DNA of 53,169 nucleotides from Hespellia stercorisuis DSM 15480 (GCF_900142165.1 NZ_FQZY01000030.1:1-53169), one strand, 5' to 3'; shown: positions 23,998-33,481, numbered from the stretch's first letter. The notes: a model not told the origin generated them from the sequence alone. Made by a program: numbers and translations.

Positions 23998-25266
23998 TTG
24001 GGATTTTTATCATCCATTTTTAAGGCGAGAGATAAGCCTACTGATAGAGCGGTGAGTTCCAACTATACCTTTTTAATGGGTTCAAGCACAGCAGGTAAAA
24101 CAGTGACCGAGCGGTCGGCACTTCAAATGACGGCCGTATACTCTTGTGTTCGAATATTAGCTGAAGCAGTAGCAGGGCTTCCTCTGCATCTTTATTGTTA
24201 TACAGAAGATGGTGGCAAGGAAAAAGCAATTGACCATTCCTTGTATCGACTTTTGCATGATGAACCGAATCCTGAGATGAGTTCTTTTGTGTTTAGAGAA
24301 ACACTGATGACTCATCTTTTATTATGGGGGAATTGTTATGCGCAGATTATTCGCAATGGCAAAGGTGAAGTTGTAGGACTCTACCCCTTGATGCCAAATC
24401 GGATGTCAGTTCATCGAGATGAGAGTGGGCAGCTCTATTACTTATATACCAGAGGTGCAGATGATGTGAACAGTACGAAGGGTATGACAGTAAAACTTAG
24501 TACCTCCGATGTACTTCATATTCCCGGACTCGGGTTTGATGGACTGGTTGGCTACTCCCCGATTGCGATGGCTAAAAATGCGATTGGTCTAGCCATTGCA
24601 ACAGAGGAATATGGAGCCAAGTTCTTTGCTAACGGTGCTGCTCCAAGTGGTGTGTTGGAGCATCCGGGAACGATTAAAGAACCTGGGAAAGTCAGAGAGG
24701 CTTGGCAGTCACAATTTGGTGGCAGTGCCAATTCCAATAAAATAGCCGTGCTTGAAGAAGGAATGAAATATACACCGATTTCCATTTCACCAGAACAAGC
24801 ACAATTCCTTGAAACAAGGAAGTTTCAAATCAATGAAATTGCTCGGATTTTTAGAGTCCCTCCTCACATGGTAGGCGACCTTGAGAAGTCGAGCTTTTCT
24901 AATATTGAGCAACAATCCCTTGAGTTTGTGAAATACACCTTAGACCCGTGGGTAGTGCGTTGGGAGCAAACCCTAGCCCGCACCCTTTTTACACCGGAAG
25001 AAAAGAAAAAATACTTCTTTAGATTCAATGTAGAAGGTCTGCTTAGAGGGGATTATGTTAGTCGCATGAGCGGGTATGCCACAGCAAGGCAGAACGGTTG
25101 GATGAGTGCAAATGATATTAGGGAACTTGAAAACCTAGACCGTATCCCTTCAGAGGATGGCGGTGACATGTACCTTGTCAACGGCAATATGCTCCCTCTT
25201 ACAAAGGCAGGTGCATTCGCAAATACAAACGAGGATGGAAAGGAGGAAGACTTGGATGAAGAATAA
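23998..25266 (+). CDS. Portal protein, HK97 family
   Basis: A 422-residue HK97-family portal that forms the dodecameric DNA entry ring at a capsid vertex. The N terminus has VTERSALQMTAVYSCVRILA, followed by DGLVGYSPI and AKFFANGAAPSGVLEHPG. The C-terminal half has IARIFRVPPHMVGDLEKSSF and NIEQQSLEFVKYTLDPWVVR, all standard portal motifs. TTG 23998 is preferred (GGAGG at 23984-23988); TTG 23992 is too close to that site. The gene overlaps the protease gene by 11 bases. Confidence 0.92.
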   Translation: MGFLSSIFKARDKPTDRAVSSNYTFLMGSSTAGKTVTERSALQMTAVYSCVRILAEAVAGLPLHLYCYTEDGGKEKAIDHSLYRLLHDEPNPEMSSFVFRETLMTHLLLWGNCYAQIIRNGKGEVVGLYPLMPNRMSVHRDESGQLYYLYTRGADDVNSTKGMTVKLSTSDVLHIPGLGFDGLVGYSPIAMAKNAIGLAIATEEYGAKFFANGAAPSGVLEHPGTIKEPGKVREAWQSQFGGSANSNKIAVLEEGMKYTPISISPEQAQFLETRKFQINEIARIFRVPPHMVGDLEKSSFSNIEQQSLEFVKYTLDPWVVRWEQTLARTLFTPEEKKKYFFRFNVEGLLRGDYVSRMSGYATARQNGWMSANDIRELENLDRIPSEDGGDMYLVNGNMLPLTKAGAFANTNEDGKEEDLDEE

Positions 25267-25987
25267 GATATTTTGGCGATGGAAGAACCAAGCAAGCGAA
25301 CAAGAAGAACGAGTTCTTGAGCTTTATGGAACAATCGCTGAAGAAAGCTGGTTTGATGACGATGTGACCCCGCAGATGTTTAGAAATGAACTCTTTAGCG
25401 GAAAAGGACCCATCACCTTATGGATTAACTCACCGGGTGGAGATTGCATTGCCGCAAGTCAGATTTATACCATGTTGATGGATTACCCAGATGAGGTAAC
25501 CGTCAAGATTGATGGGATAGCAGCATCTGCCGCCTCTGTCATTGCCATGGCAGGAACAAAGGTACTAATGGCTCCGACAGCACTCATGATGATTCATAAC
25601 CCAGCAACCATCACGATGGGTGATCATGAAGACATGAAACGAGCGATTGAGATGTTAGATGAGGTGAAAGAAAGCATTATTAATGCCTATGAGATTAAGA
25701 CTGGAGTATCTCGCATCAAACTATCTCATCTGATGGATGCTGAAACCTGGATGAATGCCAACAAAGCCATAGAACTTGGCTTTGCAGACGATGTGCTAAA
25801 GGATGAGAAACAATCCGAACCCACTTTTTCTGCCTATGCGTTTTCTAGAAAAGCAGTGGCTACGAATCTGCTAAATAAAATTGCAGAAAAGACAATACCA
25901 ATCAAGGCAGAGGAATCTGCCAAACCCCAAGGGCGCTCAATTGATGAACTCAAGGAGCGTCTTTTAATTATCAAAAAATATATGTAA
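25256..25987 (+). CDS. ClpP-like head maturation protease
   Basis: A 243-residue ClpP-family prohead protease that processes the capsid protein during head maturation. LWINSPGGDCIAASQIYTML (about 55-74) is the ClpP oxyanion region. The catalytic serine is S91 in GIAASAASVIAMAG, and the histidine is H114 in MMIHNPATI. ATG 25256 with AAGGAGG at 25240-25246 marks the start. It overlaps the portal gene and precedes the capsid gene by 16 bases, the standard portal-protease-capsid order. Confidence 0.92.
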   Translation: MKNKIFWRWKNQASEQEERVLELYGTIAEESWFDDDVTPQMFRNELFSGKGPITLWINSPGGDCIAASQIYTMLMDYPDEVTVKIDGIAASAASVIAMAGTKVLMAPTALMMIHNPATITMGDHEDMKRAIEMLDEVKESIINAYEIKTGVSRIKLSHLMDAETWMNANKAIELGFADDVLKDEKQSEPTFSAYAFSRKAVATNLLNKIAEKTIPIKAEESAKPQGRSIDELKERLLIIKKYM

Positions 25988-26003
25988 ATGGAGGAATTTT
26001 ACT

Positions 26004-27200
26004 ATGACGATTACAGAAATGCGTAACAAGCGCAAAAAGCTTATTGAAACGATGGACGGGTTTTTGGACACTCATAAAACCAAGAATGGCACATTGTCCG
26101 GAGAAGATGATAAAACCTACAAAACCATGGAAGATGAGATCACTGAACTCACGAATGAAATCCATCGCATGGAAAGACGTGAAGCAATCGAGGCTGAACT
26201 TGAAAAACCTGTCAGCAAGCCAATCATTGAAAATCCGATGAATGGTCGAATGGATAACAGTGAAATTAAAACTGGCCGAGCAGCTGATTCTTATAAGACA
26301 GCAATGCTTTCAGCTCTTCGTTCAAACTTCCGTAATGTATCCAATGTCCTGCAAGAAGGTGTTGATGCTGATGGTGGATATCTGGTTCCAGAAGAGTATG
26401 ACACGAGACTGATTGATGGGCTGAAAGACGAAAATATCATCCGTAAGTTAGGACATACCATTACGACATCTGGTGAGCGAAAAATCAATATAGCGGCCAC
26501 AAAACCTGCGGCTGCATGGATTGATGAGGGTGAGGCACTGACCTTTAGCGATGCAACCTTCTCTCAAATTAATCTGGATGCTCACAAACTTCATGTAGCT
26601 GTAAAGGTTACCGAGGAACTGCTCTATGACAATGCCTTCCAACTGGAGAACTACATCATTGAGGAGTTTTATAAGGCACTGGCCAATGCCGAAGAAGATG
26701 CCTTTATTAATGGTAATGGTACAGGAAAACCACTGGGTATTCTGGCTGCAAGTGGTGGAGCTGAAGTCGGTGTGACTGCAGCATCCGCGACGGCTATTAC
26801 TGCTGACGAAGTGATTAACCTTGTGTATTCCTTGAAGCGTCCTTATCGTAAAAATGCCGTGTTCATTTTAAATGACCAGACCATAGCGGCACTTAGAAAA
26901 CTAAAGGACGGTAACGGAGCCTATATGTGGCAAGCAGCTCTTGTTGCAGGTGAACCAGATAAACTACTTGGCTATCCTGTTTATACATCTGCTTATATGC
27001 CTACCATTGAGGCAGGTGCTAAGACCATTATCTTTGGCGATTTGTCTTACTACAACATTGGAGATCGTGGTTCTCGTTCCTTTGCAGAACTTCGTGAGCT
27101 GTTTGCAGGTAATGGCATGGTCGGTTTTGTAGCTAAAGAACGTGTGGATGGCAAGTTAGTACTACCTGAAGCAATCAAGGTTCTTCAGCAGAAAGCCTAA
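26004..27200 (+). CDS. Major capsid protein, HK97 fold
   Basis: A 398-residue major capsid protein. The N-terminal part (about 1-100) is a charged helical scaffold-like delta domain. The capsid proper starts near EGVDADGGYLVPEEYDTRLI (about 113-132) and shows the typical EDAFINGNGTGKPLGIL and FILNDQTIAALRKLKD stretches. The protease just upstream would remove the delta domain. ATG 26004 follows ATGGAGGAA. It is the most abundant virion protein in this phage type. Confidence 0.93.
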   Translation: MTITEMRNKRKKLIETMDGFLDTHKTKNGTLSGEDDKTYKTMEDEITELTNEIHRMERREAIEAELEKPVSKPIIENPMNGRMDNSEIKTGRAADSYKTAMLSALRSNFRNVSNVLQEGVDADGGYLVPEEYDTRLIDGLKDENIIRKLGHTITTSGERKINIAATKPAAAWIDEGEALTFSDATFSQINLDAHKLHVAVKVTEELLYDNAFQLENYIIEEFYKALANAEEDAFINGNGTGKPLGILAASGGAEVGVTAASATAITADEVINLVYSLKRPYRKNAVFILNDQTIAALRKLKDGNGAYMWQAALVAGEPDKLLGYPVYTSAYMPTIEAGAKTIIFGDLSYYNIGDRGSRSFAELRELFAGNGMVGFVAKERVDGKLVLPEAIKVLQQKA

Positions 27201-27212
27201 CGGAGGTGCGAT

Positions 27213-27437
27213 ATGGATTACAACACAAAAAACTACACCGAACAAGGCGGAGATAAAACCGTCATCGCAGGAACGTTAGAGATTAAGGAGGGAGCAACCG
27301 TGACAGGTCTCCCTTCTTCTTTTACTCCTGCAGAAAACCAAGCACCTAGTGTGGCAGAAGATATTACGAGTTTAGTTGCTGATTTTAATGCATTGCTTTC
27401 AAAGCTAAAAACAGCCGGACTCATAGAAGCTGATTAA
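27213..27437 (+). CDS. Head fibre-like small protein
   Basis: A 74-residue protein, MDYNTKNYTEQGGDKTVIAG, then GTLEIKEGATVTGL, ending in a short helical DFNALLSKLKTAGLIE. This is the pattern of small head fibre or decoration proteins placed right after the capsid gene in Firmicutes phages. ATG 27213 follows CGGAGG, 12 bases after the capsid stop. Binding to the capsid surface is inferred from family and position. Confidence 0.65.
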   Translation: MDYNTKNYTEQGGDKTVIAGTLEIKEGATVTGLPSSFTPAENQAPSVAEDITSLVADFNALLSKLKTAGLIEAD

Positions 27438-27459
27438 AAAGAGAAAGGATGGTAGCGGT

Positions 27460-27768
27460 ATGACACTGATTCAAAAGGTAAAGGCAAATTTGATTTTGGA
27501 GCATGAAGCTGATGACGAACTCTTAGAGATGTTCATCGCCGCTGCTGTCAGTTATGCCGAGAGTTATCAGCATGTACCAGAAAAGTACTACACCGATCAC
27601 CCCATGCCACCGACTACTGAGCAAGCCATTATTGTGCTTTCTTCTCATTTTTATGAAAGCAGAGATGGCAGTACAGGTGGCTTTTTTGCAGATAATGTGC
27701 AAGCCGGTCAGCAGGTGTGGAATATGGTCAACCTGCTATTAAGGCTTGATCGGGATTGGAAGGTGTAA
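27460..27768 (+). CDS. Head-tail connector protein (gp6-like)
   Basis: A 102-residue helical protein with LILEHEADDELLEMFIAAAV and YTDHPMPPTTEQAIIVLSSH, the pattern of HK97 gp6-type adaptors that sit below the portal. It carries SYAESYQHVPEKY between these. ATG 27460 follows AAAGGATGG. Its position between capsid and head-closure genes supports the assignment. Confidence 0.78.
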   Translation: MTLIQKVKANLILEHEADDELLEMFIAAAVSYAESYQHVPEKYYTDHPMPPTTEQAIIVLSSHFYESRDGSTGGFFADNVQAGQQVWNMVNLLLRLDRDWKV

Positions 27769-27791
27769 AAATTGAAGGCGAGGTACTGGTT

Positions 27792-28133
27792 GTGAGTTTC
27801 GGAAAAATGAATGGATTTGCTGACATTAAGGAAATCACAAAAACAAAAGACAGTGAAGGATTTGCGACAACATCAGAAACCGTGATTGCTTCGATTCGAG
27901 TCTACCGGGAAGGGCGTCATGGTAGTGAGCGCTGGGCTAACCTGGCTACTTTTTCAGAGGCTACCGATTTATTCAGGTTTCGTGCCATTCCAGAAGTTGA
28001 GGTTACGACAGAACACTTTATTGAATGTGATGGAGAACGTTTTGATATTACCTCGGTAGAAAACGTAAAAGGTCGAGGTATGTATACAGAAGTTTTGGCA
28101 AAGAAGGTGGTGAGTAGTATTGGCAAAAGTTGA
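27792..28133 (+). CDS. Head closure / head-tail adaptor protein
   Basis: A 113-residue beta-rich protein of the phage head-closure (SPP1 gp16-like) type. It shows ASIRVYREGRHGSERWANLA, FRFRAIPEVEVTTEHFIECD and a final RGMYTEVLAKKV. I place the start at GTG 27792 (MSFGKMNGFAD), with GCGAGG at 27777-27782. A longer reading from TTG 27756 overlaps the connector gene more and lacks a good site. It overlaps the next gene by 14 bases. Confidence 0.75.
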   Translation: MSFGKMNGFADIKEITKTKDSEGFATTSETVIASIRVYREGRHGSERWANLATFSEATDLFRFRAIPEVEVTTEHFIECDGERFDITSVENVKGRGMYTEVLAKKVVSSIGKS

Positions 28134-28551
28134 TATTAAGATGCCCGATGATTTTTTGCTCAAGATTTCAAAGCTTGGATCTGACTTTGACCCTGTTGCC
28201 AAAAAGGTGCTAAAAGCAGGTGGCGAAGTCGTTTTCAAACGAACGAAGAGTAATCTTTCTGCTGTAATCGGTAAAGGTACAAAGCATGAATCACGATCAA
28301 CGGGTGAATTAGAAAAGGCACTCGGTGTCACTTCAGTCAGGCTAGATAGGAACGGAAACCACAATATAAAAATTGGATTTTCTGAACCAAGGCCTGATGG
28401 TGAGAGTAACGCAAAAATAGCAAACATCCTTGAGTATGGCAAACACGGTCAACCTGCAAAGCCTTTTTTGAAACCCGCTAAAAGTGCATCAAAGTCTGAG
28501 TGTATCTCAGTAATGAAAAGCACTTTTGAAGAGGAGGTCAAAAAGATATGA
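28120..28551 (+). CDS. HK97 gp10-like tail-completion protein
   Basis: A 143-residue protein of the HK97-gp10 family. The N-terminal helix (DDFLLKISKLG) is followed by AKKVLKAGGEVVFKRTKSNL and the typical ANILEYGKHGQPAKPFLKPA block at about 105-124. The start is TTG 28120 within the end of the preceding gene (GGTGGTGAG upstream). Proteins of this family help join the tail to the head. Confidence 0.82.
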   Translation: MAKVDIKMPDDFLLKISKLGSDFDPVAKKVLKAGGEVVFKRTKSNLSAVIGKGTKHESRSTGELEKALGVTSVRLDRNGNHNIKIGFSEPRPDGESNAKIANILEYGKHGQPAKPFLKPAKSASKSECISVMKSTFEEEVKKI

Positions 28552-28892
28552 GCATTCTAGCAGACTTACAAGTCGCTTTAGAATCACTGGATGTTCCAAT
28601 AGAAACAGGCGTGTTCTCGGATGCTGCGCCGTCAAAGTACATGGTGATTGTTCCGATGAGCGATAGCTTTGACCTTCATTCGGATAATCTACCATGCATC
28701 GATGTTCAAGAGGCACGGATTTCAATTTATAGCAAAGGCAGTTATACAGCGTTAAAAAATCAAGTGGTGCAGTTATTGTTGGATTCCAGTTTCACCATAA
28801 CCGCACGGAGCTACATCGGCTTTGAAGATGATACGGGCTATTACCACTACAACGTGGATGTAGCCAAACATTATGAAATAGGAGGTAATTAA
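28548..28892 (+). CDS. Tail terminator-like protein
   Basis: A 114-residue protein starting MSILADLQVALESLDVPIET, with PSKYMVIVPMSD and a YYHYNVDVAKHYEI end. Size, fold pattern and position between the gp10-like and major tail genes match tail terminator (DUF3168-like) proteins that cap the tail tube. ATG 28548 overlaps the previous stop by 4 bases, with GAGGAGG at 28531-28537. Confidence 0.7.
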   Translation: MSILADLQVALESLDVPIETGVFSDAAPSKYMVIVPMSDSFDLHSDNLPCIDVQEARISIYSKGSYTALKNQVVQLLLDSSFTITARSYIGFEDDTGYYHYNVDVAKHYEIGGN

Positions 28893-28894
28893 AA

Positions 28895-29479
28895 ATGGCA
28901 ACAATTGGTCTGGATAAACTTTATTATGCGACCATCACAGATGATGAAAATGGCGAAGAAATCTATGGCACACCCACTCAGCTGGCAAAAGCAATCTCAG
29001 CAGAGTTATCTGTTGAACTGGCAGAGGCAACTCTCTATGCAGATGATGGTGCGGCAGAAATCGTTAAAGAATTTAAAAATGGCACTATCTCTCTTGGAGT
29101 GGATGATATTGGCTCGACTACTGCAGCCGCCTTAACCGGAGTCACGGTTGATAAGAACAACGTTGTGGTTTCTAACAGTGAAGATGGCGGGGATCCCGTG
29201 GCTGTTGGTTTTAGAGCAAAGAAATCCAATGGCAAGTATAAATACTACTGGCTCTACCGAGTGAAATTCGGTATTCCTGCGACAAACCTTGCTACAAAGG
29301 GTGACAGTATTACATTTTCAACACCAACAATTGAAGGTACGGTTCTCCGAAGAAACAAGCCGGATACAAGCGGTAAACATCCGTGGAAAGCGGAAGTGAC
29401 CGAAGGCGATAAGGATGTACCGGCATCGGTTATCAGCAGTTGGTATGCAGAAGTCTATGAACCGGATTACACAGTATAA
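28895..29479 (+). CDS. Major tail protein
   Basis: A 194-residue major tail tube protein, with GLDKLYYATITDDENGEEIY and SAELSVELAEATLYADDGAA near the start. The later blocks VDDIGSTTAAALTG and FGIPATNLATKGDSITFSTP are typical of siphovirus tube proteins of the phi13/TP901 type. ATG 28895 follows AGGAGG at about 28880. It precedes the tail chaperone genes by 13 bases, the usual order. Confidence 0.88.
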   Translation: MATIGLDKLYYATITDDENGEEIYGTPTQLAKAISAELSVELAEATLYADDGAAEIVKEFKNGTISLGVDDIGSTTAAALTGVTVDKNNVVVSNSEDGGDPVAVGFRAKKSNGKYKYYWLYRVKFGIPATNLATKGDSITFSTPTIEGTVLRRNKPDTSGKHPWKAEVTEGDKDVPASVISSWYAEVYEPDYTV

Positions 29480-29492
29480 GGAGGGATAATTC

Positions 29493-29876
29493 ATGGATAA
29501 CGAACGAACAGCAAGCATTAGTATTGGTGGCGATGAATATGTGCTACTACTTACTACAAAGGCAACAAAGGAAATTGCAGGACGATATGGTGGTCTTGAA
29601 AACTTAGGCGATAAGCTAATGAAGTCTGAGAATGTCGAGATGGCACTTTCGGAGATTGTGTGGCTGATTACCTTACTGGCCAATCAAAGTACCCTAGTCT
29701 ATAACATCAAGCACAAGGATGCACCGAAGGAATTACTGACAGAAGATGAGGTAGAAATTCTCACAAGCCCGATTGATTTGGCAGAGTACAAAGAGGCAAT
29801 TATGAATGCCCTTTACAAGGGTGCAAAAAGAAATGTACTCAGTGAGGAAAGCCAAAAAAACGCAGTAGCCCCGTAA
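29493..29876 (+). CDS. Tail assembly chaperone G-like protein
   Basis: A 127-residue protein with ASISIGGDEYVLLLTTKATK and EIAGRYGGLENLGDKLM, the look of Gram-positive G-type tail chaperones that coat the tape measure during tail assembly. Near its end it contains the slippery heptamer A AAA AAC (29855-29861), and a second reading frame continues to 30064. This entry is the product of normal termination at TAA 29874-29876. ATG 29493 follows AAGGAGGG. Confidence 0.82.
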   Translation: MDNERTASISIGGDEYVLLLTTKATKEIAGRYGGLENLGDKLMKSENVEMALSEIVWLITLLANQSTLVYNIKHKDAPKELLTEDEVEILTSPIDLAEYKEAIMNALYKGAKRNVLSEESQKNAVAP

Positions 29877-30064
29877 GTGACGAAGAGTTATTTACGAGGC
29901 TTTTATATTACGGCATCAGCGCATTACATCTGACCATGGATGAATTTTGGCTGATGCCGTTTGGTTTGCTACTAGACTTGTGGGAGTGTCACAAACAGTA
30001 TCAGGGGCTGGCAAAACCAAAAAGAGAGATATTTATTGATGACATCATCCCTGATGGAATCTGA
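29493..30064 (+). CDS. Tail assembly chaperone GT fusion made by -1 frameshift
   Basis: The G-like frame shifts by -1 at A AAA AAC (29855-29861), in zero frame CAA AAA AAC. It then continues in the overlapping frame (CGC AGT AGC CCC GTA AGT GAC ...) to TGA 30062-30064, giving about 190 residues. The T part contains TRLLYYGISALHLTMDEFW and LMPFGLLLDLWECHKQY, the typical helical segment of T-type chaperones. It has no start codon or ribosome site of its own before this segment. Lambda G/GT is the established parallel. The T frame ends 17 bases before the tape-measure ATG, exactly where a GT product is expected. Confidence 0.82.
29855..29861 (+). promoter_or_regulatory. -1 programmed frameshift site A AAA AAC
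   Basis: The heptamer fits the X XXY YYZ rule in the G-chaperone frame and is preceded by a further A-run (seven A residues, 29854-29860). It is the only slippery heptamer seen in the overlap, and the stop of the zero frame follows 15 bases later. Confidence 0.8.
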
Positions 30065-30081
30065 CAAAGGAGGTGGAAAGC

Positions 30082-32688
30082 ATGGCAGATAATTTTGGTT
30101 TGAAGATTGGTCTTGAAGGCGAGAAAGAATTTAAGAAGGCATTAACAGATATCAATCGCTCCTTTAAAGTACTTGGCTCTGAAATGAAACTGGTAGCTTC
30201 AGAATTTGATAAAAACGATAAGTCTGTCCAGGCTCTTTCCGCCAGAAATTCAGTCCTCAATAAAGAGATTGAAACCCAAAAAAGCAAAATTGATACCTTG
30301 AGGTCGGCTCTTGAAAATGCAGCTACTTCCTTTGGAGAAACCGATAGAAGAACGCAAAATTGGCAGATTCAGCTAAATAACGCAGAGGCTGCACTCAACA
30401 ATATGGAGCGAGAGTTAAGTAGCAATAATGCTGCTCTTGAAGAAGCTAACTCCAATTATGATGATGCTGAAGATGCTCTCGATGACATGAACCGTGAAAT
30501 GAACGATGTCACCGACAGTGCAGATGATATGGGAAAAGAGATTGATGAGGCGGCTGACTCTGCTGAAAAGTCTGAATCTAAGTTCAAAGGCTTAGGTACA
30601 ACTCTAAAATCTATCGGCATTGCGATGGGAGCAGTTGCTGTTGCAGCAGGTGCGGCGGCTGTCAAACTTGGTAAAGAAGTCATTTCCGCTTATGCAGATT
30701 ACGAACAATTAGTCGGTGGTGTGGATACGCTTTTTAAAGAAAACTCTCAGCAGTTACAAGACTATGCATCGAATGCCTATAAGACGGCAGGTCTTTCTGC
30801 CAATGACTACATGGAAACGGTCACTTCGTTTTCTGCAAGCCTTATTTCTTCTCTTGGAGGAGATACTGAAAAAGCCGTTAAATATGCGGATATGGCGATT
30901 ACTGATATGTCTGATAATGCCAACAAAATGGGTACAGACATGGAGTCCATTCAAAATGCCTATCAGGGTTTTGCCAAGCAAAATTACACCATGCTAGACA
31001 ACCTAAAACTTGGATATGGTGGTACAAAAAGTGAAATGGAGCGACTCCTTGCTGATGCCGAGGCCATCTCTGGTATTGAGTATGATGTTTCTTCTTATGC
31101 CGATGTAGTTTCTGCCATCCATGTCATTCAAGAAAGCATGGGCATTGCTGGTACGACTGCTCTTGAGGCAGAGGAGACTATTTCAGGGTCCTTGAATGCT
31201 TTTGAATCTGCTTTACAGAATCTTTTAGTTGGTTTTGGAAATGCCGATGCAGATATGGAACAACTCAGTAAAAACATGGTGGATGCCTTTCAGTCGGTGG
31301 TAAAAAACATTACTCCAGTGATTGAAAATATCGTAAAGGCCCTGCCCATAGCAATTGAAGCATTATTGGATGCGGTTTCCGATTTGTTACCGACATTGCT
31401 TGTTACGGTGACCGATTTGTTTACTCAGGTACTAAACGCACTGATGAACCTACTACCTACCTTAATACCGGTAGCAGTTGATTCCATTCTCACGATTGTG
31501 AATGCGTTGATTGAAAACTTACCACTGCTAGTGGATGCGGCCGTTCAGTTAATTGCAGCTTTAGTGGATGGTCTTGGGCAGGCTCTCCCAGAACTTATTC
31601 CTGCGGCAGTTAATGCAATTACTACGATTGTGCAAGGTTTGGTGGATAATCTACCCATGCTGCTCGACGCAGCACTGCAGTTAATACTTGGTTTGGCTCA
31701 GGGGCTTCTCGAGGCGATCCCGCAACTAATTGAGGCTCTCCCTACGATTATTTTGGCAATCGTTGATTTTATTATAAGCGCAATTCCTCAGATTATAGAT
31801 GCAGGTATTCAGCTATTAACATCGCTGGTTACAGCCTTGCCTGAAATTATTACGGCTATTGTAGAGGCGATTCCACAGATTATTGATGGAATATTAAATG
31901 GGATTTTAAATTCGATTCCACAACTCATACAAGCGGGTGTCGACTTACTTGTTGCACTGATTCAAAATCTACCGACCATTATTACCACCATTGTGGCGGC
32001 AATCCCTCAAATCATTTCAAGTATCGTAAATGCCTTAATTGGAAACATCGACAAGATCATTATGGCAGGGGTTCAGCTATTTGTAGCACTCATTCAGAAT
32101 TTACCAACCATTGTGGTAGAGATCGTAAAAGCAGTGCCTCAGATTATTGGCGGCATCGTCAGAGCATTTACAAACTCCATGGGTTCCATCGTGACGGTGG
32201 GTGGCAACATTGTAAAAGGGTTATGGCAGGGTATTCAATCTCTTGCTTCTTGGTTATGGAATAAAGTCAGTGGTTGGATTAGTGGCATTTGGACTGGCAT
32301 CAAGGATTTCTTCGGTATCAAATCACCATCGAAACAGATGGGGTGGGTTGGTGAAATGCTTGTAAAAGGTCTTGCAGGTTCTATCCAAGATAACGGTGAT
32401 GAAGCTGTGAAAGCGGCTGAAATGATGAGCGAGGATATCAACGATGTGATGACCAGTCTTGCCAGCGATATGAGTACATCCTTGCCTACAGACTTTTCAG
32501 TGGATACTTCTGTAGGCGGCGTGATTTCAAATGCAGCGACCTCTTCCCTAGGTGGTGTCAGTGGGTCGCTAGTTACTGTACAGCAGATGATTGTACGAAG
32601 TGAAGATGATATCAGAAGGGTATCTCAGGAACTTTATAACTTAATTCAGACAGGCTCTCGTGCTCAGGGCCGGTTTTCTACAACATAA
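30082..32688 (+). CDS. Tape measure protein
   Basis: An 868-residue tail tape measure protein that sets tail length and is ejected with the DNA. Residues about 30-170 form long coiled coils, followed by a glycine/alanine-rich hydrophobic segment at about 180-200. The middle (about 410-690) is a run of hydrophobic repeats with recurring IPQII/LPTII units. The C-terminal part has the common WISGIWTGIKDFFGIKSPSK motif (about 735-754). ATG 30082 is preferred over GTG 30073 because AAGGAGG lies at 30067-30073. It is short for the family, implying a tail of moderate length. Confidence 0.92.
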   Translation: MADNFGLKIGLEGEKEFKKALTDINRSFKVLGSEMKLVASEFDKNDKSVQALSARNSVLNKEIETQKSKIDTLRSALENAATSFGETDRRTQNWQIQLNNAEAALNNMERELSSNNAALEEANSNYDDAEDALDDMNREMNDVTDSADDMGKEIDEAADSAEKSESKFKGLGTTLKSIGIAMGAVAVAAGAAAVKLGKEVISAYADYEQLVGGVDTLFKENSQQLQDYASNAYKTAGLSANDYMETVTSFSASLISSLGGDTEKAVKYADMAITDMSDNANKMGTDMESIQNAYQGFAKQNYTMLDNLKLGYGGTKSEMERLLADAEAISGIEYDVSSYADVVSAIHVIQESMGIAGTTALEAEETISGSLNAFESALQNLLVGFGNADADMEQLSKNMVDAFQSVVKNITPVIENIVKALPIAIEALLDAVSDLLPTLLVTVTDLFTQVLNALMNLLPTLIPVAVDSILTIVNALIENLPLLVDAAVQLIAALVDGLGQALPELIPAAVNAITTIVQGLVDNLPMLLDAALQLILGLAQGLLEAIPQLIEALPTIILAIVDFIISAIPQIIDAGIQLLTSLVTALPEIITAIVEAIPQIIDGILNGILNSIPQLIQAGVDLLVALIQNLPTIITTIVAAIPQIISSIVNALIGNIDKIIMAGVQLFVALIQNLPTIVVEIVKAVPQIIGGIVRAFTNSMGSIVTVGGNIVKGLWQGIQSLASWLWNKVSGWISGIWTGIKDFFGIKSPSKQMGWVGEMLVKGLAGSIQDNGDEAVKAAEMMSEDINDVMTSLASDMSTSLPTDFSVDTSVGGVISNAATSSLGGVSGSLVTVQQMIVRSEDDIRRVSQELYNLIQTGSRAQGRFSTT

Positions 32689-32700
32689 GGAGGTGTGCCG

Positions 32701-33477
32701 ATGGGTTTTTCATATGACGATATTTCTTCAAAAAGCATGGGACTAAAAGCCAGGCTCACTTCCTGGCAGGTTTGTGGAGGAATGCGTAATTTTACCACCA
32801 CCGTACCTGGAAAGTATGGTGTGACAGACTTTGGGGCTGATTTTGATTACCGAGAAATCAATTTAGCTTGTAATATCTATCCTAAGCATAGCTTTTCTGC
32901 ACTGGTGACTACCCTTGATAATATTTCTACTTGGCTTGATCCAATGCAAGGGTTGAGACAGCTTGTTTTTGATGATGTACCCGACAGGTATTTCATGGCA
33001 AGGCTGAATGAAAAAGTGGATTGTGAACGACTCATTCGTTTTGCAGGAAGTTTTAACTTAAAATTTTTCTGTCCTGACCCTTTTGCTTATGCCATTACGG
33101 ATGAAAATTATTTAATAGAAAGCGAAGGAAGTCACACGATTTTAAGACAGACCGGTAATGTTGAATCCAATCCTATGTATCGCTTGAAGGGAATCATCAC
33201 ATCGGGTGTGAACAATTCTATTTCTGTTACAACCAATGGCTTGGAAATGAAAATAGTGAATGCTGTACTTTTGGCAGAAGAAACACTTGTCATTAATACA
33301 GATAAGATGACGGCTTATGTGGAAGACGAAAACGGGATAATCTTAAGAAACGCTTTGCCTTACCTAGAGGAGATTGATTTTCCAAGTCTTCATGTGGGCA
33401 CGAATACCCTAGCAATAACAACGAATAATGCTGTGTTTACAGCACTTGAAATAAAGGCTCGCAGTAGATGGAGGTGA
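32701..33477 (+). CDS. Distal tail protein (Dit-like)
   Basis: A 258-residue distal tail protein of the phage tail family. The N-terminal ring domain has YDDISSKSMGLKARLTSWQV, and the conserved VPDRYFMARLNEKVDCERLI lies near the centre. FAGSFNLKFFCPDPFAY (about 120-136) leads into a galectin-like C-terminal domain. ATG 32701 has AAGGAGG at 32687-32693; GTG 32695 is too near the site. It caps the tail tube and anchors the tail-tip proteins encoded next. Confidence 0.88.
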   Translation: MGFSYDDISSKSMGLKARLTSWQVCGGMRNFTTTVPGKYGVTDFGADFDYREINLACNIYPKHSFSALVTTLDNISTWLDPMQGLRQLVFDDVPDRYFMARLNEKVDCERLIRFAGSFNLKFFCPDPFAYAITDENYLIESEGSHTILRQTGNVESNPMYRLKGIITSGVNNSISVTTNGLEMKIVNAVLLAEETLVINTDKMTAYVEDENGIILRNALPYLEEIDFPSLHVGTNTLAITTNNAVFTALEIKARSRWR

Positions 33478-33481
33478 TCCA

